Assembly (NCBI GenBank): GCA_964007475.1
Contig: OZ023273.1
Coordinates: 102,298,485 to 102,362,484 of the forward strand
Direction of reading: 5' to 3'
Source of the DNA: Hybos culiciformis
Taxonomy: Eukaryota; Arthropoda; Insecta; Diptera; Hybotidae
DNA length: 64,000 nt
Shown: piece after piece, positions 24,588 through 36,063 of the stretch
Layout: each line of letters starts with the position of its first letter
Numbering within the stretch: position 1 is the first letter of the stretch
Position numbers and translations under genes: made by a program
The notes under the pieces: generated by a model
The model's database searches: none
What the model was told of the DNA's origin: nothing
Seen by the model: only the letters and a program-made list of their open reading frames with translations

Positions 24588-24955
24588 GTTATTCATACAA
24601 ACCCTATAGATAAAATTTTTATTAATCCTAACTGTCTTAAAGTTGATAGAGCAATAATTTTTTTTTAAATCAAATTCAAAATTAGCCCCTAATCCTGCTA
24701 TAAATATTGTTAAACCAGAAATTAACAATAAAAATTTTCCCAAATTAGAATCGACTAATAAAATATTAAAACGAATTAATAAATAAACCCCGGCTGTTAC
24801 TAGAGTTGAAGAATGAACCAAAGCTGAAACAGGTGTAGGAGCAGCTATAGCAGCGGGTAACCAAGATGAATAAGGAATCTGAGCACTTTTAGTTATAGCG
24901 GCCAAAACCACTTAACCCCCAATAATTAATATTTCTAGATCTACCATCTTTTCTT
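24588..24955 (-). pseudogene. ND5: Nuclear mitochondrial insert (numt): fragment of ND5
   Basis: The minus strand encodes the most conserved part of NADH dehydrogenase subunit 5, a proton-pumping subunit of respiratory complex [40 protein letters not shown], then [11 protein letters not shown]. One extra A in a 9-A run (24658-24666 on plus) shifts the frame. In the other frame the expected IIALSTLSQLGL continues, but only if AGA is read as Ser. A TGA (Trp in the mitochondrial code) follows. Upstream, a TAA interrupts the conserved stretch before VVLAAITK. About 370 bp are preserved, a small part of the roughly 570-codon gene. The premature stop, the frameshift and unrelated AT-rich flanks rule out a working gene. 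Confidence 0.95.
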
Positions 24956-26327
24956 CTCAAACTTAGTATAGATCAGCCATTAGATTTCATTTTAATATAC
25001 GTACATATTTCGCACATTTATACGAACGTTAAGAAAAATATTAACAAAACATCGAATATGGCAATTTACAATTTATTGAATCATTCCAAAATTATTTTCT
25101 TGCAACCCTTAGTAATTTTATTTCCACTTATATACAAAATGATAATGAATAACTTTTGATGTAAAATCAATGTTGTGGAAGTTTTGAAGCAAAATTTTAG
25201 AAAATAGCCCTTAAATAATTTTCTTTTCATTCATAGGTAGACAGTGGATAATTCTAATTTAAGTGTAAAGGATAAAGTTTTATAATTTTTTATAAATAAA
25301 AAAAAAAAAAATAAACAAACAAGGAATGCGTCTCGTAATTCACCATTATCAAGGGCAACGTACAAAAATGTATTTTGTTGTTATTATTTACGCTTGGTTG
25401 GATGAGTGTTATGTTTATTTAACAAAATAAAATTTTCAAAATTAGAATAAATAAATTATTCGAAAAATTTCAGTAAAATAAACAGAATTAAATGAAAAAT
25501 AAAATAAACATCGAAGTTTATTTTATTGACAACTTCAGTGAACCTCAAAATCTTCTGTCTAGTTCTATTAAGAGTTTTGTAAGGAAAATCCAAAAAAAAA
25601 TACATTGGTTTCAAATAACTAATAATGGTTGAAATTCAAAATAACTAATGAAGACACATAATACAAAACTAAATGTTACAGAAGAAGTTGGAACAAAATA
25701 CAAAAAAATTCTTGAAGTAGTTTCAGTTTTGTTTTAAAAATTATTTTAATTGAACTAATATAACAATAATATGACGAACTTCAAAGTTTAATGTTAGTTT
25801 TAGGCGTACTTGATAATTGAAATTCATAATTTTTAAAATATATGAATAATTTTATATATTGTTTCTTAAAATGAAAATACGCAGAACGGAACTAACATAC
25901 ATATATTTATCTATATTTAAATACCAAATTTCATTTCAAAAAAGACAACACCTAAACCACACAATAATTTTCAACCGCAAAATCATTTTATATAATGTTA
26001 TTGTCCAAAAAGATACAATTATTTACATACATATATGAATATATCTTTTTTTCAGACATTTATAAGACTACTACTTGAATTTTTATGAAAAGGTCTTCAT
26101 TTTCTGATAATAAAAATCTTGTTATGATTACAATTAACCTGCATGAATAAAATTATCTCGGATCATTGAAAAGTAAAAAGATATTCTAAAATTTTCAATT
26201 GTTTATTTACTGAAATAAAAGTTAAAACCATACTTATTTCTTACTAATTTAACTTGTGTTCAAACTAGCTCTAGTGACTTTATTTCAATTGTTCTATGCT
26301 ATAGCTTTATACAACATTATTTTTGGT
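24956..26327. other. AT-rich region, no gene seen
   Basis: No coding or repeat structure recognised beyond A/T runs. Confidence 0.55.
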
Positions 26328-26429
26328 ATTTTTATGTGAATGTGTTAGTAAAACAAAATAAAATACGTGATTATTATCAATATATGAAAAGAATTTTATT
26401 TAGTTTTACTAACACATTCACATAAAAAT
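26328..26429. repeat. Perfect-type hairpin: 37-bp arms, 28-nt loop
   Basis: 26328-26364 and 26393-26429 are inverted copies with one mismatch (AAAACAAAATAA against AAAACTAAATAA). The core is TTATGTGAATGTGTTAGTAA. A stem this long with so few mismatches would form a stable hairpin RNA or cruciform. It may be the collapsed ends of a small TIR element or a small-RNA precursor. There is no sequence evidence for either beyond the fold. Confidence 0.9.
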
Positions 26430-26523
26430 ATGAAAAAAGGCTGAAAAAATGTTGTATGAGAGAAAACAAATAAAAATAAAAGTAATTAAAAATTAAATCT
26501 GGTTTTTTTTTCCACAAATGAAA

Positions 26524-27120
26524 CATTTTTGAAGTTTATACTTCTTTAGCGGCGTTGGAAGAAATTTGGTAGAGGGTAAAATCCATTTTCATATAGAATT
26601 TTTCTGAGAATCGTCATCATTTTTCTGAGAATCGACCGTCATCATTTTTTTCAAATATTAAAAAAAAAAAAAACCATAATTGGGTTCGAACCTGGCACCT
26701 TCAGACTTATTAGTCTGGTGTTTCTATCCACTAAGCCATATGGCCATATAATTTTTGCTTTCTAAAATCATATAAAGAGTATTCTTCTAAATAATATAAA
26801 AATTCAAGTTCAACTTCTGCTTTGTTCTTTAAGGTTCATGAATACGGTTAGTGGAATGAAATAAACGGGTTCATGAATACGATTAGTGGAAGGAAATAAG
26901 AGAGAAATTTTTAAAAAATAAACGGGTTCATGAATACGATTAGTGGAAGGAAATAAGAGAGAAATTTTTAAAATAAATTCCGGGGATTTTAATTATTAAA
27001 GAAGACAAGCTCTTTTATGTTATTTTAGAAAGCTGAGATCATAAGGGCAATATGGCTGAGTGGATAGAATATCGGATTACAATTCTGAAGGTGCCAAGTT
27101 CGATCCCCCGATACTGAGAA
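26524..27120 (-). mobile_element. Composite element with two opposed tRNA-like heads and H1 hairpin tail
   Basis: Reading the minus strand: an inverted head (27044-27117 in plus orientation: A box TGGCTGAGTGG, degenerate B box AGTTCGATCCC), about 300 bp of interior, then a forward head (26675-26747: TGGCTTAGTGG, GGTTCGAACCC). The H1 tail follows, ending in the GAAGTATAAACTTC hairpin near 26530. The interior carries three tandem copies of GGTTCATGAATACG plus TTAGTGGAA (26833, 26868, 26924). The same order of parts occurs at 49388-49957. No protein is encoded. Confidence 0.8.
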
Positions 27121-27316
27121 TTTTATGAATTTTTTTTTTTTTAATTTTTTTAACATAATAATGTAGTTACGCCAAATACAAAATACCAAAGAGGGAGAGA
27201 TAATAAATTGGTCAATTAATTTTTGCAGATTGATCTAATTAATTTCCGTAAAGCGTCATAATTTTTAAAGTTAAAATTTTTCTCTTAATTTAAGTATCTG
27301 TACTTCGTTTTGGTAA

Positions 27317-27808
27317 ATATTCACAGCTTTTTCGTGCAATCTTATTTTCACAATAGAATTAACATAATCTTGTGATCATTCATAAAAAATTTAGACACCG
27401 GATAATAGGTATATCACTAAAGTCCCAACTAATTTTCAAACATGTTTTACCACTTACTATGACAAGACAGTTATATGTATATATGTATTTAAACAAGCAT
27501 TTGTTAATCCTGTTGTAGTTAATAAGATAATAAACGCTAAAAAAAGTACGAATTTAAGTAAGAAAAGTGATCACATTTCATTTCATGTTTCATGTTTTTG
27601 TTTTATTTTTTTTTACAGAGATCATGTAACCACTAAAGTTATAAACATTATATCCTATAAAACAAATTTATAATATTGGACGCACTAAACTCGTTACAAA
27701 TAATTTTATTAAAGCCTTGAGAAACAACATAGGTATATTTTGGCATTGATAGTATAGATATCGATCAAGTAATTTATCATTATAGTTTTTCCCGGCTCAA
27801 AATATGCA
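27317..27808 (+). repeat. Module A, copy 1
   Basis: Runs from AATATTCACAGCTTTTTCGT to CGGCTCAAAATATGCAAAAA. It is nearly identical to 28501-29005 and to the inverted pieces 45583-45966 and 47885-47990. It lacks a short CCCGGGAGAAAAATAAG-type segment that the other copies have. It is followed by foldback C, as in the other copies. The open frames in it (minus 28565-28792 in copy 2, plus 45777-46049 in the inverted copy) have no known domain. Confidence 0.85.
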
Positions 27809-27817
27809 AAAAAACAC

Positions 27818-27992
27818 AGGAGCAGTCATAGAACTGCCTACAGAAGTTTATACTTAAGATTTAAACTATGAAATAACAGTGGCTACAAATAATGGACTGC
27901 TTTTGGACTGATGGACTGATTTTTATTTTAATTTACATTTTGTACTGAGCAGCCCATCATTTGTAGCCACTGTTATTCATAGTTTTTAAATC
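27818..27992 (+). mobile_element. Foldback C, right arm truncated
   Basis: Begins GGAGCAGTCATAGAACTGCC and has the left arm, centre (GGACTGATGGACTGAT) and inner right arm (GGGCTGC inverse; TTTGTAGCCACTGTTATTCA). It stops at TTTTTAAATC without the outer right arm, where module B begins. Confidence 0.85.
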
Positions 27993-28500
27993 TTTTTTCA
28001 TAATAATTAGTTTTTTTGAGATATTTAAACAAACCAAAATGTTTTTATCAGTCACTAATTTATTATTTTTTATACATATTCTATTTTTGAAGCAAAACAC
28101 AGAGCTAGTAAAATTGTAGCAAATTTGGTTCAAAAAAATTTGCAAATTAGGCGCTCTTTGATTTTTTATTTTAATTTATATAAATGGAAAAAACTTTTAA
28201 TTAATAAATAGTGTTTTATAATTTTATAATACATATTATAAAACTAAAATGTAGCTAAAAACTTATTTGAGAACTTAGTTGAAAACTGTATAATTTCATA
28301 TATGAATTAATGCAATTGAATATTGCTATAAAATGGATGTAAAAAATATTGGAAACGTTGACAGATGCATAAATTTAAGTATCGAGATGCTATTTCTTTT
28401 TAAAAATTTAATTGTGAAAAAAAAACTATCTTATTCAGAAATCAGTTTTTTAATAGCGAGTTGAATGAACTATTTTTCAATATTGTGGGCAGCGTTCTGC
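27993..28500 (+). repeat. Module B
   Basis: About 500 bp from TTTTTTCATAATAATTAG to TGTGGGCAGCGTTCTGC. An inverted copy is at 47991-48487. It is A/T-rich, and the minus-strand frame 27957-28145 overlaps it without a recognisable domain. B followed by A followed by C (27993-29234) appears to be the full repeat unit of about 1.24 kb. Confidence 0.8.
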
Positions 28501-29005
28501 AATATTCACAGCTTTTTCGTGCAATATTATTTTCACAATAGAATTAACATAATCTTGTGATCATTCATAAAAAATTAAGACACCGGATAATAGGTATATC
28601 ACTAAAGTCCCAACTAATTTTCAAACATGTTTTACCACTTACTATGACAAGACAGTTATATTTATATATGTATTTAAGCAAGCATTTGTTAATCCTGTTG
28701 TAGTTAATAAGATAATAAACGCTAAAGAAAGTACGAATTTCCCGGGAGAAAAATAAGTAAAAAAAGTGATCACATTTCATTTCATGTTTCATGTTTTTGT
28801 TTTATTTTTTTTTACAGAGATCATGTAACCACTAAAGTTATAAACATTATATCCTATAAAACAAATTTATAATATTGGACGCACTAAACTCGTTACAAAT
28901 AATTTTATTAAAGCCTTGAGAAACAACATAGGTATATTTTGGCATTGATAGTATAGATATCGATCAAGTAATTTATCATTATAGGTTTTCCCGGCTCAAA
29001 ATATG
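28501..29005 (+). repeat. Module A, copy 2
   Basis: A direct duplicate of 27317-27808 with the extra CCCGGGAGAAAAATAAG segment. The copies differ by only a few substitutions. It joins module B on the left and foldback C on the right, the same order as in the inverted copy at 45361-48487. Confidence 0.88.
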
Positions 29006-29016
29006 CAAAAAAACAC

Positions 29017-29234
29017 ACGAAGCAGTCATAGAACTGCCTACAGAAGTTTATACTTAAGATTTAAACTATGAAATAACAGTGGCTACAAATAATGGACTGC
29101 TTTTGGACTGATGGACTGATTTTTATTTTAATTTACATTTTGTACTGAGCAGCCCATCATTTGTAGCCACTGTTATTCATATTTTTTGAATCTTTAAGTA
29201 TAAACTTCTGTCGGCAGTTCTATGACTGCTTCGT
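29017..29234. mobile_element. Foldback element C, complete (218 bp)
   Basis: Two inverted arms of roughly 90 bp flank a short centre. The outer ends are ACGAAGCAGTCATAGAACTG and its complement CAGTTCTATGACTGCTTCGT. Inside lie CAGAAGTTTATACTTAA, ACAGTGGCTACAAAT and GG(A/G)CTGCT. There is no coding capacity. The complete copy at 45361-45578 has the same length. The motif GAAGTTTATACTT resembles the hairpin of the H1 tail. Confidence 0.92.
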
Positions 29235-29500
29235 ATTTTTTTTTTTTTTTTTTTTTTGTTACATAAAAAGTCAAAAAGTTGTGTGAACTTACTAGACATT
29301 AGTGTGATTTTTCTTATGTTGTTTACATAACATTAGCAAAATAAAAAGTTATTTTTGTGCGGTAAAAAGGTGACAGGTTCTTATGTTAAATAAAATTTAT
29401 GACTCCAACGAGACAAATATACATAATTAAATTAGGACAAATTTTTGAAAAAAAAAAAATAAATAAAATAAATAATAATAATAATATAAATAAAAAAATA

Positions 29501-30683
29501 TGTGAGTCTCGGGACACACGGAAGAAGTGAAACTTCATGGCAAGTAGTATTAGTATTTTCTGGGGCGGCTAAATAAATATTTAAAATGGCCAAGTGCATA
29601 TAAGACATGACGCCAATCGATTTTTTCGACGGCGACTAGTTGGTTTTTGTCCTACGACTGCTGCGGCCAGTCGACTTAAAATAACTTGTTTTGGGGGGAC
29701 TACTTAGATATAAAAACATTTAAAAATTCTAAAATACTTTTTAAGCTCAAAAATTTTAGTGGTATAATGGCTTTTAAATTATTTCAAAATGCCTATATTT
29801 ATAGCTGCATGGCAATACTGGCTGCCAGATGATTTCACTATATTTTAAGCCGTAAACAAAATTCCGGTTGCAACTATATTATTAGCGACAATAATGTATG
29901 AAAAAACAGCAGCGTGGCTTAAATCATGTTTTCTTTTTGTTGCCCGAATAGTTTAACCTAAAATAACTTTTTCAAATATGCCTGAAAAATTTCAGGCATA
30001 TTAGTACTTCTTCTGAAAAGGAATTAGAATAAAAATATTCTACATGCATTGCATTAATGGAATTTAATGGCAAAAATAATTTATACCAACAACTCAATTA
30101 CAAATTACTTCAAAAAAAATATGTTTTAGTTAAAAGAGCATTTTCAAATATGCCTGTAAAATTTGACATTAGTATTTCTTCCGAAAAGTAATTGTAATAA
30201 ACATATTCCTCCTGCATTTTATTAGTGTAATTTAATGTCAAAAATAAATTACACTAACAAACTAAAAAATTACATTAAGAAAAATTAATATAAAAAATAA
30301 ATTATCTACAAAATAGGTGCATTGGAACATTTTTATTCAGAATACATATTTGTATTCCAAAAACTTTTTGAAAATTAGCACTAATAATTAATAAATGAAA
30401 TATTTGTTATTCAATAATTTAAAATAAATTATATTTCCCTTTCAATCGAAAAAAAAATTGTATTTTCGACTTATATTCTGAGCCAATATAGAGTAGGTTA
30501 TTGCGCTGATAAGCTTCATTAAGTTGCTAGCGGCTGTCGGTTTTATCATCAGCTGACACATAAATTTTTTCTTTTTTCTTTTTTTTTTTGACAATAATCG
30601 AGACATTTTTGACATTCAGCGTGACACTTACATTTTTTCACTCTCAATCACAATGCCTCTAAAGAAGTTTCACTTCAAAAATT
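29501..30683 (+). mobile_element. Hairpin family H2 (Helentron-associated-like), copy 1
   Basis: A 1.18-kb non-coding element. It starts TGTGAGTCTCGGGACACACG. Sub-terminal GAAGTGAAACTTC (29524-29536) is the exact inverse of GAAGTTTCACTTC near the 3' end (30664-30676). Each of these is itself a small hairpin (GAAGT/ACTTC). The 3' end is CCTCTAAAGAAGTTTCACTT followed by CAAAAATT. Inside are CGGCTGTCGGTTTTATCATC and the GACAATAATCG motif. No TSD is evident. Sub-terminal inverted repeats, a 3' stem-loop and no TSD match the described structure of Helentron-associated elements (HINE/DINE-1 type). The assignment is by structure only. Confidence 0.75.
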
Positions 30684-33600
30684 AATAAAAAAAGAATGAG
30701 AAATAATGACAAAAATAAATAAAAATCTTTTTAACAAATAAAAAATAAAAAAAAACAGAACATTTTTTTTTACAGAAAAATAAAATGCTCTAGTTTTATA
30801 TAAAATAAAAACTAGCAAAATATATTTTTAAAAAGCATAACGCAATAAATTTAATTTCTCTTGTATTGCAACTGAATGAACTTCAAATTTGAACTAAAAA
30901 TTTCCAAATATCAAAAATTCAAATGAAGTTTATGAACAAAGTGTTATTTATACACATAAATCTCCTGAAATACAAGTATTTATTAATATGTAATTACTTT
31001 CCCTGTTTCATAAACATTAAATTTATAATACGCAAAAAAAAAATCCGTATACATAAAATATGAAGACACAAAAAATAAACTATTAGTCCGCTTTAATTAT
31101 ACGGAACTAGCTTTTTGCATGTCAAAGTCAGTGATTATCTTGTTTTGCTCAATAAACTTTATCAATAAATCTTTATATTGTGATAATTGAGCAGATTTGG
31201 CTTTGCCTCTGATGATATCACTTCACAATATTGCAAAATATTGAATATTCATATAAAATTAAATTCTCTTTTTAGTATTTCTATTTTAATAACCTTTCTG
31301 AAACAGCAATCTCATGAGACCCAATATGACTTAAGAAATTTTTTTATAAATTAAACAAACATTCTTCATGGATGTTTATTATTTTTTAGTGTAATATTTT
31401 GCTTGCATAAAGTCGTAAATTTAAAAGGAAAAATTATGTTCATGTAACAAATCCAATAAAATTAAATATAAACAAAATATTAATTTTGTTATTTATAACT
31501 TTTTTTTTTGTTTAAATATAAAAATAAATAATGGTGTTTAAACTATTTGATTTTTAATAACAAAAAAATGGCTATTACACATAGATATGAAATTAATGCA
31601 TTTTAATTAAATATCATGTACAAAGTTTCGGTTTCATAATGCAACCACAATTACTCGAATTTCTCCACTCTATCAAAAATACTTTATTTCGACTGGCGAT
31701 TCCGTATGCTAGTATAGACACAATCAAAAATACGAAAAATTAAGTAAAATTTATTTATTTTTCCCATCAACAACTCAATTTAAATCGATTTTCACTTAAT
31801 TTTATTGCCATATTAAATTAAAAAAAATAAAAAAAATTTTAATTTTTTTTTATTATTGTTTATTATTTGAAAAAGAAAAAAAAAATTGTTAATGAATCAC
31901 CTTACTGAAAATTTCATTACAAACAAGCTACAAAAAATCTGCGCGATAATAAAATTTAGTCTTTCTTTTTCTTTTATTTTCGTTTACAAACAAATGTATG
32001 GAGAAATAATAAAGAATCAAAAATTTGGCACAGTTTTTTAATATTAATGCCTCCTAGTCTCAGTATATTTCTGGTTTTTATTTTTTATTTTTTTTTCATT
32101 AAAAAATTCAGACAAGACAGGAAAAAAAATGTATAACATATGTATGAATATATTATCTGAAGCAAAAAAATCATACATATATTTTTTGCATTCATATGTA
32201 TTTTTATTAGTTCATTAGAACTGTTATGCTAGTGTTGTGATAGTATTTTGTCTAAAAATTATATTTGACTTAATTATACGTCTGTAAATATATTTTGAAG
32301 CTACTTGGAATTAAATAAAAACAAATCAAAGATGCAACACAATGGATAACAGATTTTTTTTAGATTGGTTAACTAAAAACATTTCAAGATCGTTTAGGCG
32401 GATGTTGGAGTCCGTAATTTTTTTTGTAATTTAGAAAAAAAATTCATTCACTACTTGTTTCTTACTTTAAAATAGTATAAAACTTTTTAGTAATCGCTAA
32501 AGCTCGAAATGTCTTCAAATCAGTTTTATGACATAAAAAATCGTTTTGAAGAGATTTCAAGTACTTAGCTTTAACCGATTCTAGAAAGTAAAAAACAGTC
32601 CAGACGTTGTGAATGAAATTTTTTTTCTAAATTAAGCTTCAATCTAAAACAGCTTTTTAATCAAATTTTAGGACAAAAATGTTTGGAACGGAGCAAGTTC
32701 TCTTAGTTTTATAATTTTTGCAGTTGATTTTTTCCAACTGTGATCAACCCATAAGCAGCACGTTTCACTACACATAATAAATTCTAGTTAGGAGAATTTT
32801 TTTTTTAATAATAATTTCGTTTTAATGCATAATGATCGTGAAATATCATACTCAATTGCTCATCAACTCTTTCCCTATACGTTTTTTCTTTTCTCTATCA
32901 TTTGAACTGAAAGTGTATACAATTTATATTTTCAAAATCAAGTTCACTTTTCTTCACATGAAAGTTCAATTAACCCAAATTAACTAATCATTAAACTTAA
33001 AAGAAAAAAAAACTATAAATAATAAATTTCAGTTATTTAATTAACAAAATTGACATTTTATGTTATTTTCATTATTAATCAGCATCATCAGCAACGTTGT
33101 TATTTTTATGGATATATGTATCTTCAAAGTATATATTTAGATGATGGTTTTATTGCGCTATTGACTTGCAAAAACTTTAAATGCAAAAAGATTTTTATAG
33201 TTTTTTTAACACTAGAATTATTAAGATTAGTAGGAAAATTTGGATTGCTACAAGAAATTTTCATATGTTTTCCATTCTCTTATGGTGATCATAATTTAAA
33301 ATTTTATTACATGTATAGTGAATTTTTAATGAATTTATTTTAGTTTGAGAATAAAAAAAAACATTGTAATGGTTTAAAATTAAAAAAATAATTTTATATC
33401 TGAAATAAAATCTTTGTTTCTTGCTTTAGAAAAAAAAATCTGCTGAGTTTTAATAAAAAATAAGATAACATTGCGAGACAAAAAAACAGTTTAATTCTAT
33501 CGGTTCAAACAATATTATAAAACTCATTGTTTAACAAGATCGAAAGAGATTAAATCTGAACTATATAATGCTTATCCATCGAATTATTTTATTGCTTGTA

Positions 33601-34186
33601 TGGCACTGAAAAAAATCATATGTAACTGCGGTATAATATGTGAACTAGGAACGCAATTCCAAAGTTATTAACATTAACTATTTTAAGTATTTGCACCTCA
33701 GACGTGTAAAACTTAATACAATATCTTAAGAATTTTTAGTTCTTTATATGTCGAATTTAAAACTAAAAAAAAAATTCTGTCGATTTCTATTTCATAAGTG
33801 TATTTAATAACTCCATAAGCATGTTTTCAAAATTGTCCATAAAGTAAAAAAAAAAGTGCTAAATGTAACACGTTTAATTTTAATAACATTTTTAAATTGA
33901 ATCTTTGATGTTTTTAAGTTGAGCTTTAAATTTTTCCCACTTTAAGAAACACCAAAACTAGTAAATTTTCGGTATAATTATAATAAAAAAATATAAAAAA
34001 ACACTGGTGTCACATATAAGAAAAGTATTTTTACAATGTTATCTATTTTTTACTTGAGAAAAATTTTAATAAAATCAAGCCAGGTGTATTAAGTAGTTAA
34101 ATTGCATATTAAAAATGCTTGTCATTGATAACACTATTTATTTGAATAACCTCAAAACGTTTTCTTGTTTCTATTAAAAAAACATA
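30684..34186. other. AT-rich region, no gene seen
   Basis: No supported gene or element. The 97-codon frame 33050-33343 has mixed residues (LTLELLRLVGKFGLLQEIFI) but no family I can name and no neighbouring coding signal. Confidence 0.5.
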
Positions 34187-35183
34187 TGTGAGTCTCGGGA
34201 CACACGGAAGAAGTGAAACTTCATGGCAAGTTGTATTTTGTGGGAAGGCTAAATAAATATTTAAAATGGCCAAGTGCATATAAGATATGACGCCGATCGA
34301 TTTGAAATCTGAAATATTCCGGAAAACAGCATATTCCACAAATATTCTCCTAATGCGAACACCATATTAGAGATAAAAGCATTTGAAAATTCTAAAATAC
34401 TTTTTAAGCTCAAAAAGTTTAGTGGCATAAAATTATTTCAAAATGGCTAGATTTATGGCAACACTGATTGCAGATGATTTCTACTATATTTTAAGCTGTA
34501 AACACAATTCCGGTTATTAGCGACAATAATGTATGAAAAAACAGCAGCGTGGCTTAAATCATGTTTTCTTTTTGTTGCCCGAAAAGTTTAACCTAAAATA
34601 ACTTTCGCAAATATGCCTAAAAAATTTCATGTTTATTAGTATTTCTTCTGAAAAGGAATTGTAATAAAAATATTCCTCCTGCATTTTATTAGTGTAATTT
34701 AATGTCAAAAATAAATTACACCAACAAACTACAAATTACATTAAAAAAAATTAATATCAAAAATAAAATATCTACAAAATATGTTCATTGGAACATTTGT
34801 ATTCGGAATACATATTTGTATTCCAAAAACTTTTTGAAAATTAGCACTAATAATTAATAAATGAAATATTTGTTATTCAATAATTTAAAATAAATTATAT
34901 TTCCCTTTCAATCGAAAAAAAAATTGTATTTTCGACTTATATTCTGAGCCAATATAGAGTAGGTTATTGCGCTGATAAGCTTCATTAAGTTGCTAGCGGC
35001 TGTCGGTTTTATCATCAGCTGACACATAATTTTTTCTTTTTTTTTTGCCTTTTTTTTTGACAATAATCGTTTTACTTTTGAAAATAATTGTTTTATTTTT
35101 TGACAATAATCGTTCTATTTTTGACACTTACATTTTTTCACTCTCAATCACAATGCCTCTAAAGAAGTTTCACTTCAAAAATT
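34187..35183 (+). mobile_element. Hairpin family H2, copy 2
   Basis: About 1.0 kb with the same start (TGTGAGTCTCGGGACACACG), the sub-terminal pair GAAGTGAAACTTC (34210-34222) and GAAGTTTCACTTC (35164-35176), and the same interior as 29501-30683. It lacks part of the 5' third. Near its 3' end a short tandem array of the type TTTTGACAATAATCGTT (about 25-bp units) has expanded relative to copy 1. A minus-strand open frame at 34109-34339 overlaps the 5' part and is not a gene. Confidence 0.78.
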
Positions 35184-35228
35184 ATTAATTAAAAATAATT
35201 AAAAAATTTTACCACTACACATAGACCG

Positions 35229-35998
35229 TCAAAATGCCTAGATTTATGGCTGCATGGCAACACTGGTTGCCAGATGATTTCACTATATTTTAAGCCGTAA
35301 ACAAAATTCGGTTACAACTATATTATTAGCGAAAATAATCTTTGAAAAAACAGCAGCGTGGCTTAAATCACGTTTTCTTTTTGTTGCCCGAAAAGTTTAA
35401 CCTAAAATAACTTTTTCAAATATGCCTGAAAAATTTCATGTTTATTAGTACCTCTTCTGAAATGGAATGTAATAAACATATTCCTCCTGCATTTTATTAG
35501 TGTAATTTAATGTCAAAAAATTACACTAACAAACTAAAAAATTACATTAAGAAAAATTAATATAAAAAATAAATTATCTACAAAATAGGTGCATGTGCAA
35601 CATTTTTATTCAGAATACATATTTGTATTCCAAAAACTTTTTGAAAATTAGCACTAATAATTAATAAATGAAATATTTGTTATTCAATAATTTAAAATAA
35701 ATTATATTTTCCTTTCAATCGAAAAAAAAAATAGTATTTTCGACTTTAATTCTGAGCTAATATAGAGTAGGTTATTGCACTGATAAGCTTCATTAAGTTG
35801 ATAGCGGCTGTCGGTTTTATCATCGCTGACACATAAATTTTTTCTTTTTTCTTTTTTTTTGCCTTTTTTTTTGACAATAATCGTTTGAATTTCGACAATA
35901 ATCGTTTAATTTTTTAACAATAATTGTTCTGTTTTTGACACTTACATTTTTTTCACTCTCAATCACAATGCCTCTAAAGAAGTTTCACTTCAAAAATT
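35229..35998 (+). mobile_element. Hairpin family H2, copy 3 (5'-truncated)
   Basis: Starts inside the family at ATGCCTAGATTTATGGCTGC and runs to GAAGTTTCACTTC (35979-35991) and CAAAAATTGA. It lies head-to-tail 45 bp after copy 2 and shares its expanded TTTTGACAATAATCGTT-type repeat. It may therefore have arisen by local duplication. The 5' sub-terminal repeat is absent. Confidence 0.78.
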
Positions 35999-36063
35999 GA
36001 ACTCAGAAAATGAAAATTTTTCATGAAAATAGTAATTATTATTTTCTATGACAAGCAACATCC

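Noticed and set aside
33050..33343. 97-codon frame with some mitochondrial-like hydrophobic residues
   Set aside because: I compared it by eye with the ND4L and ND6 patterns and found no conserved motif.
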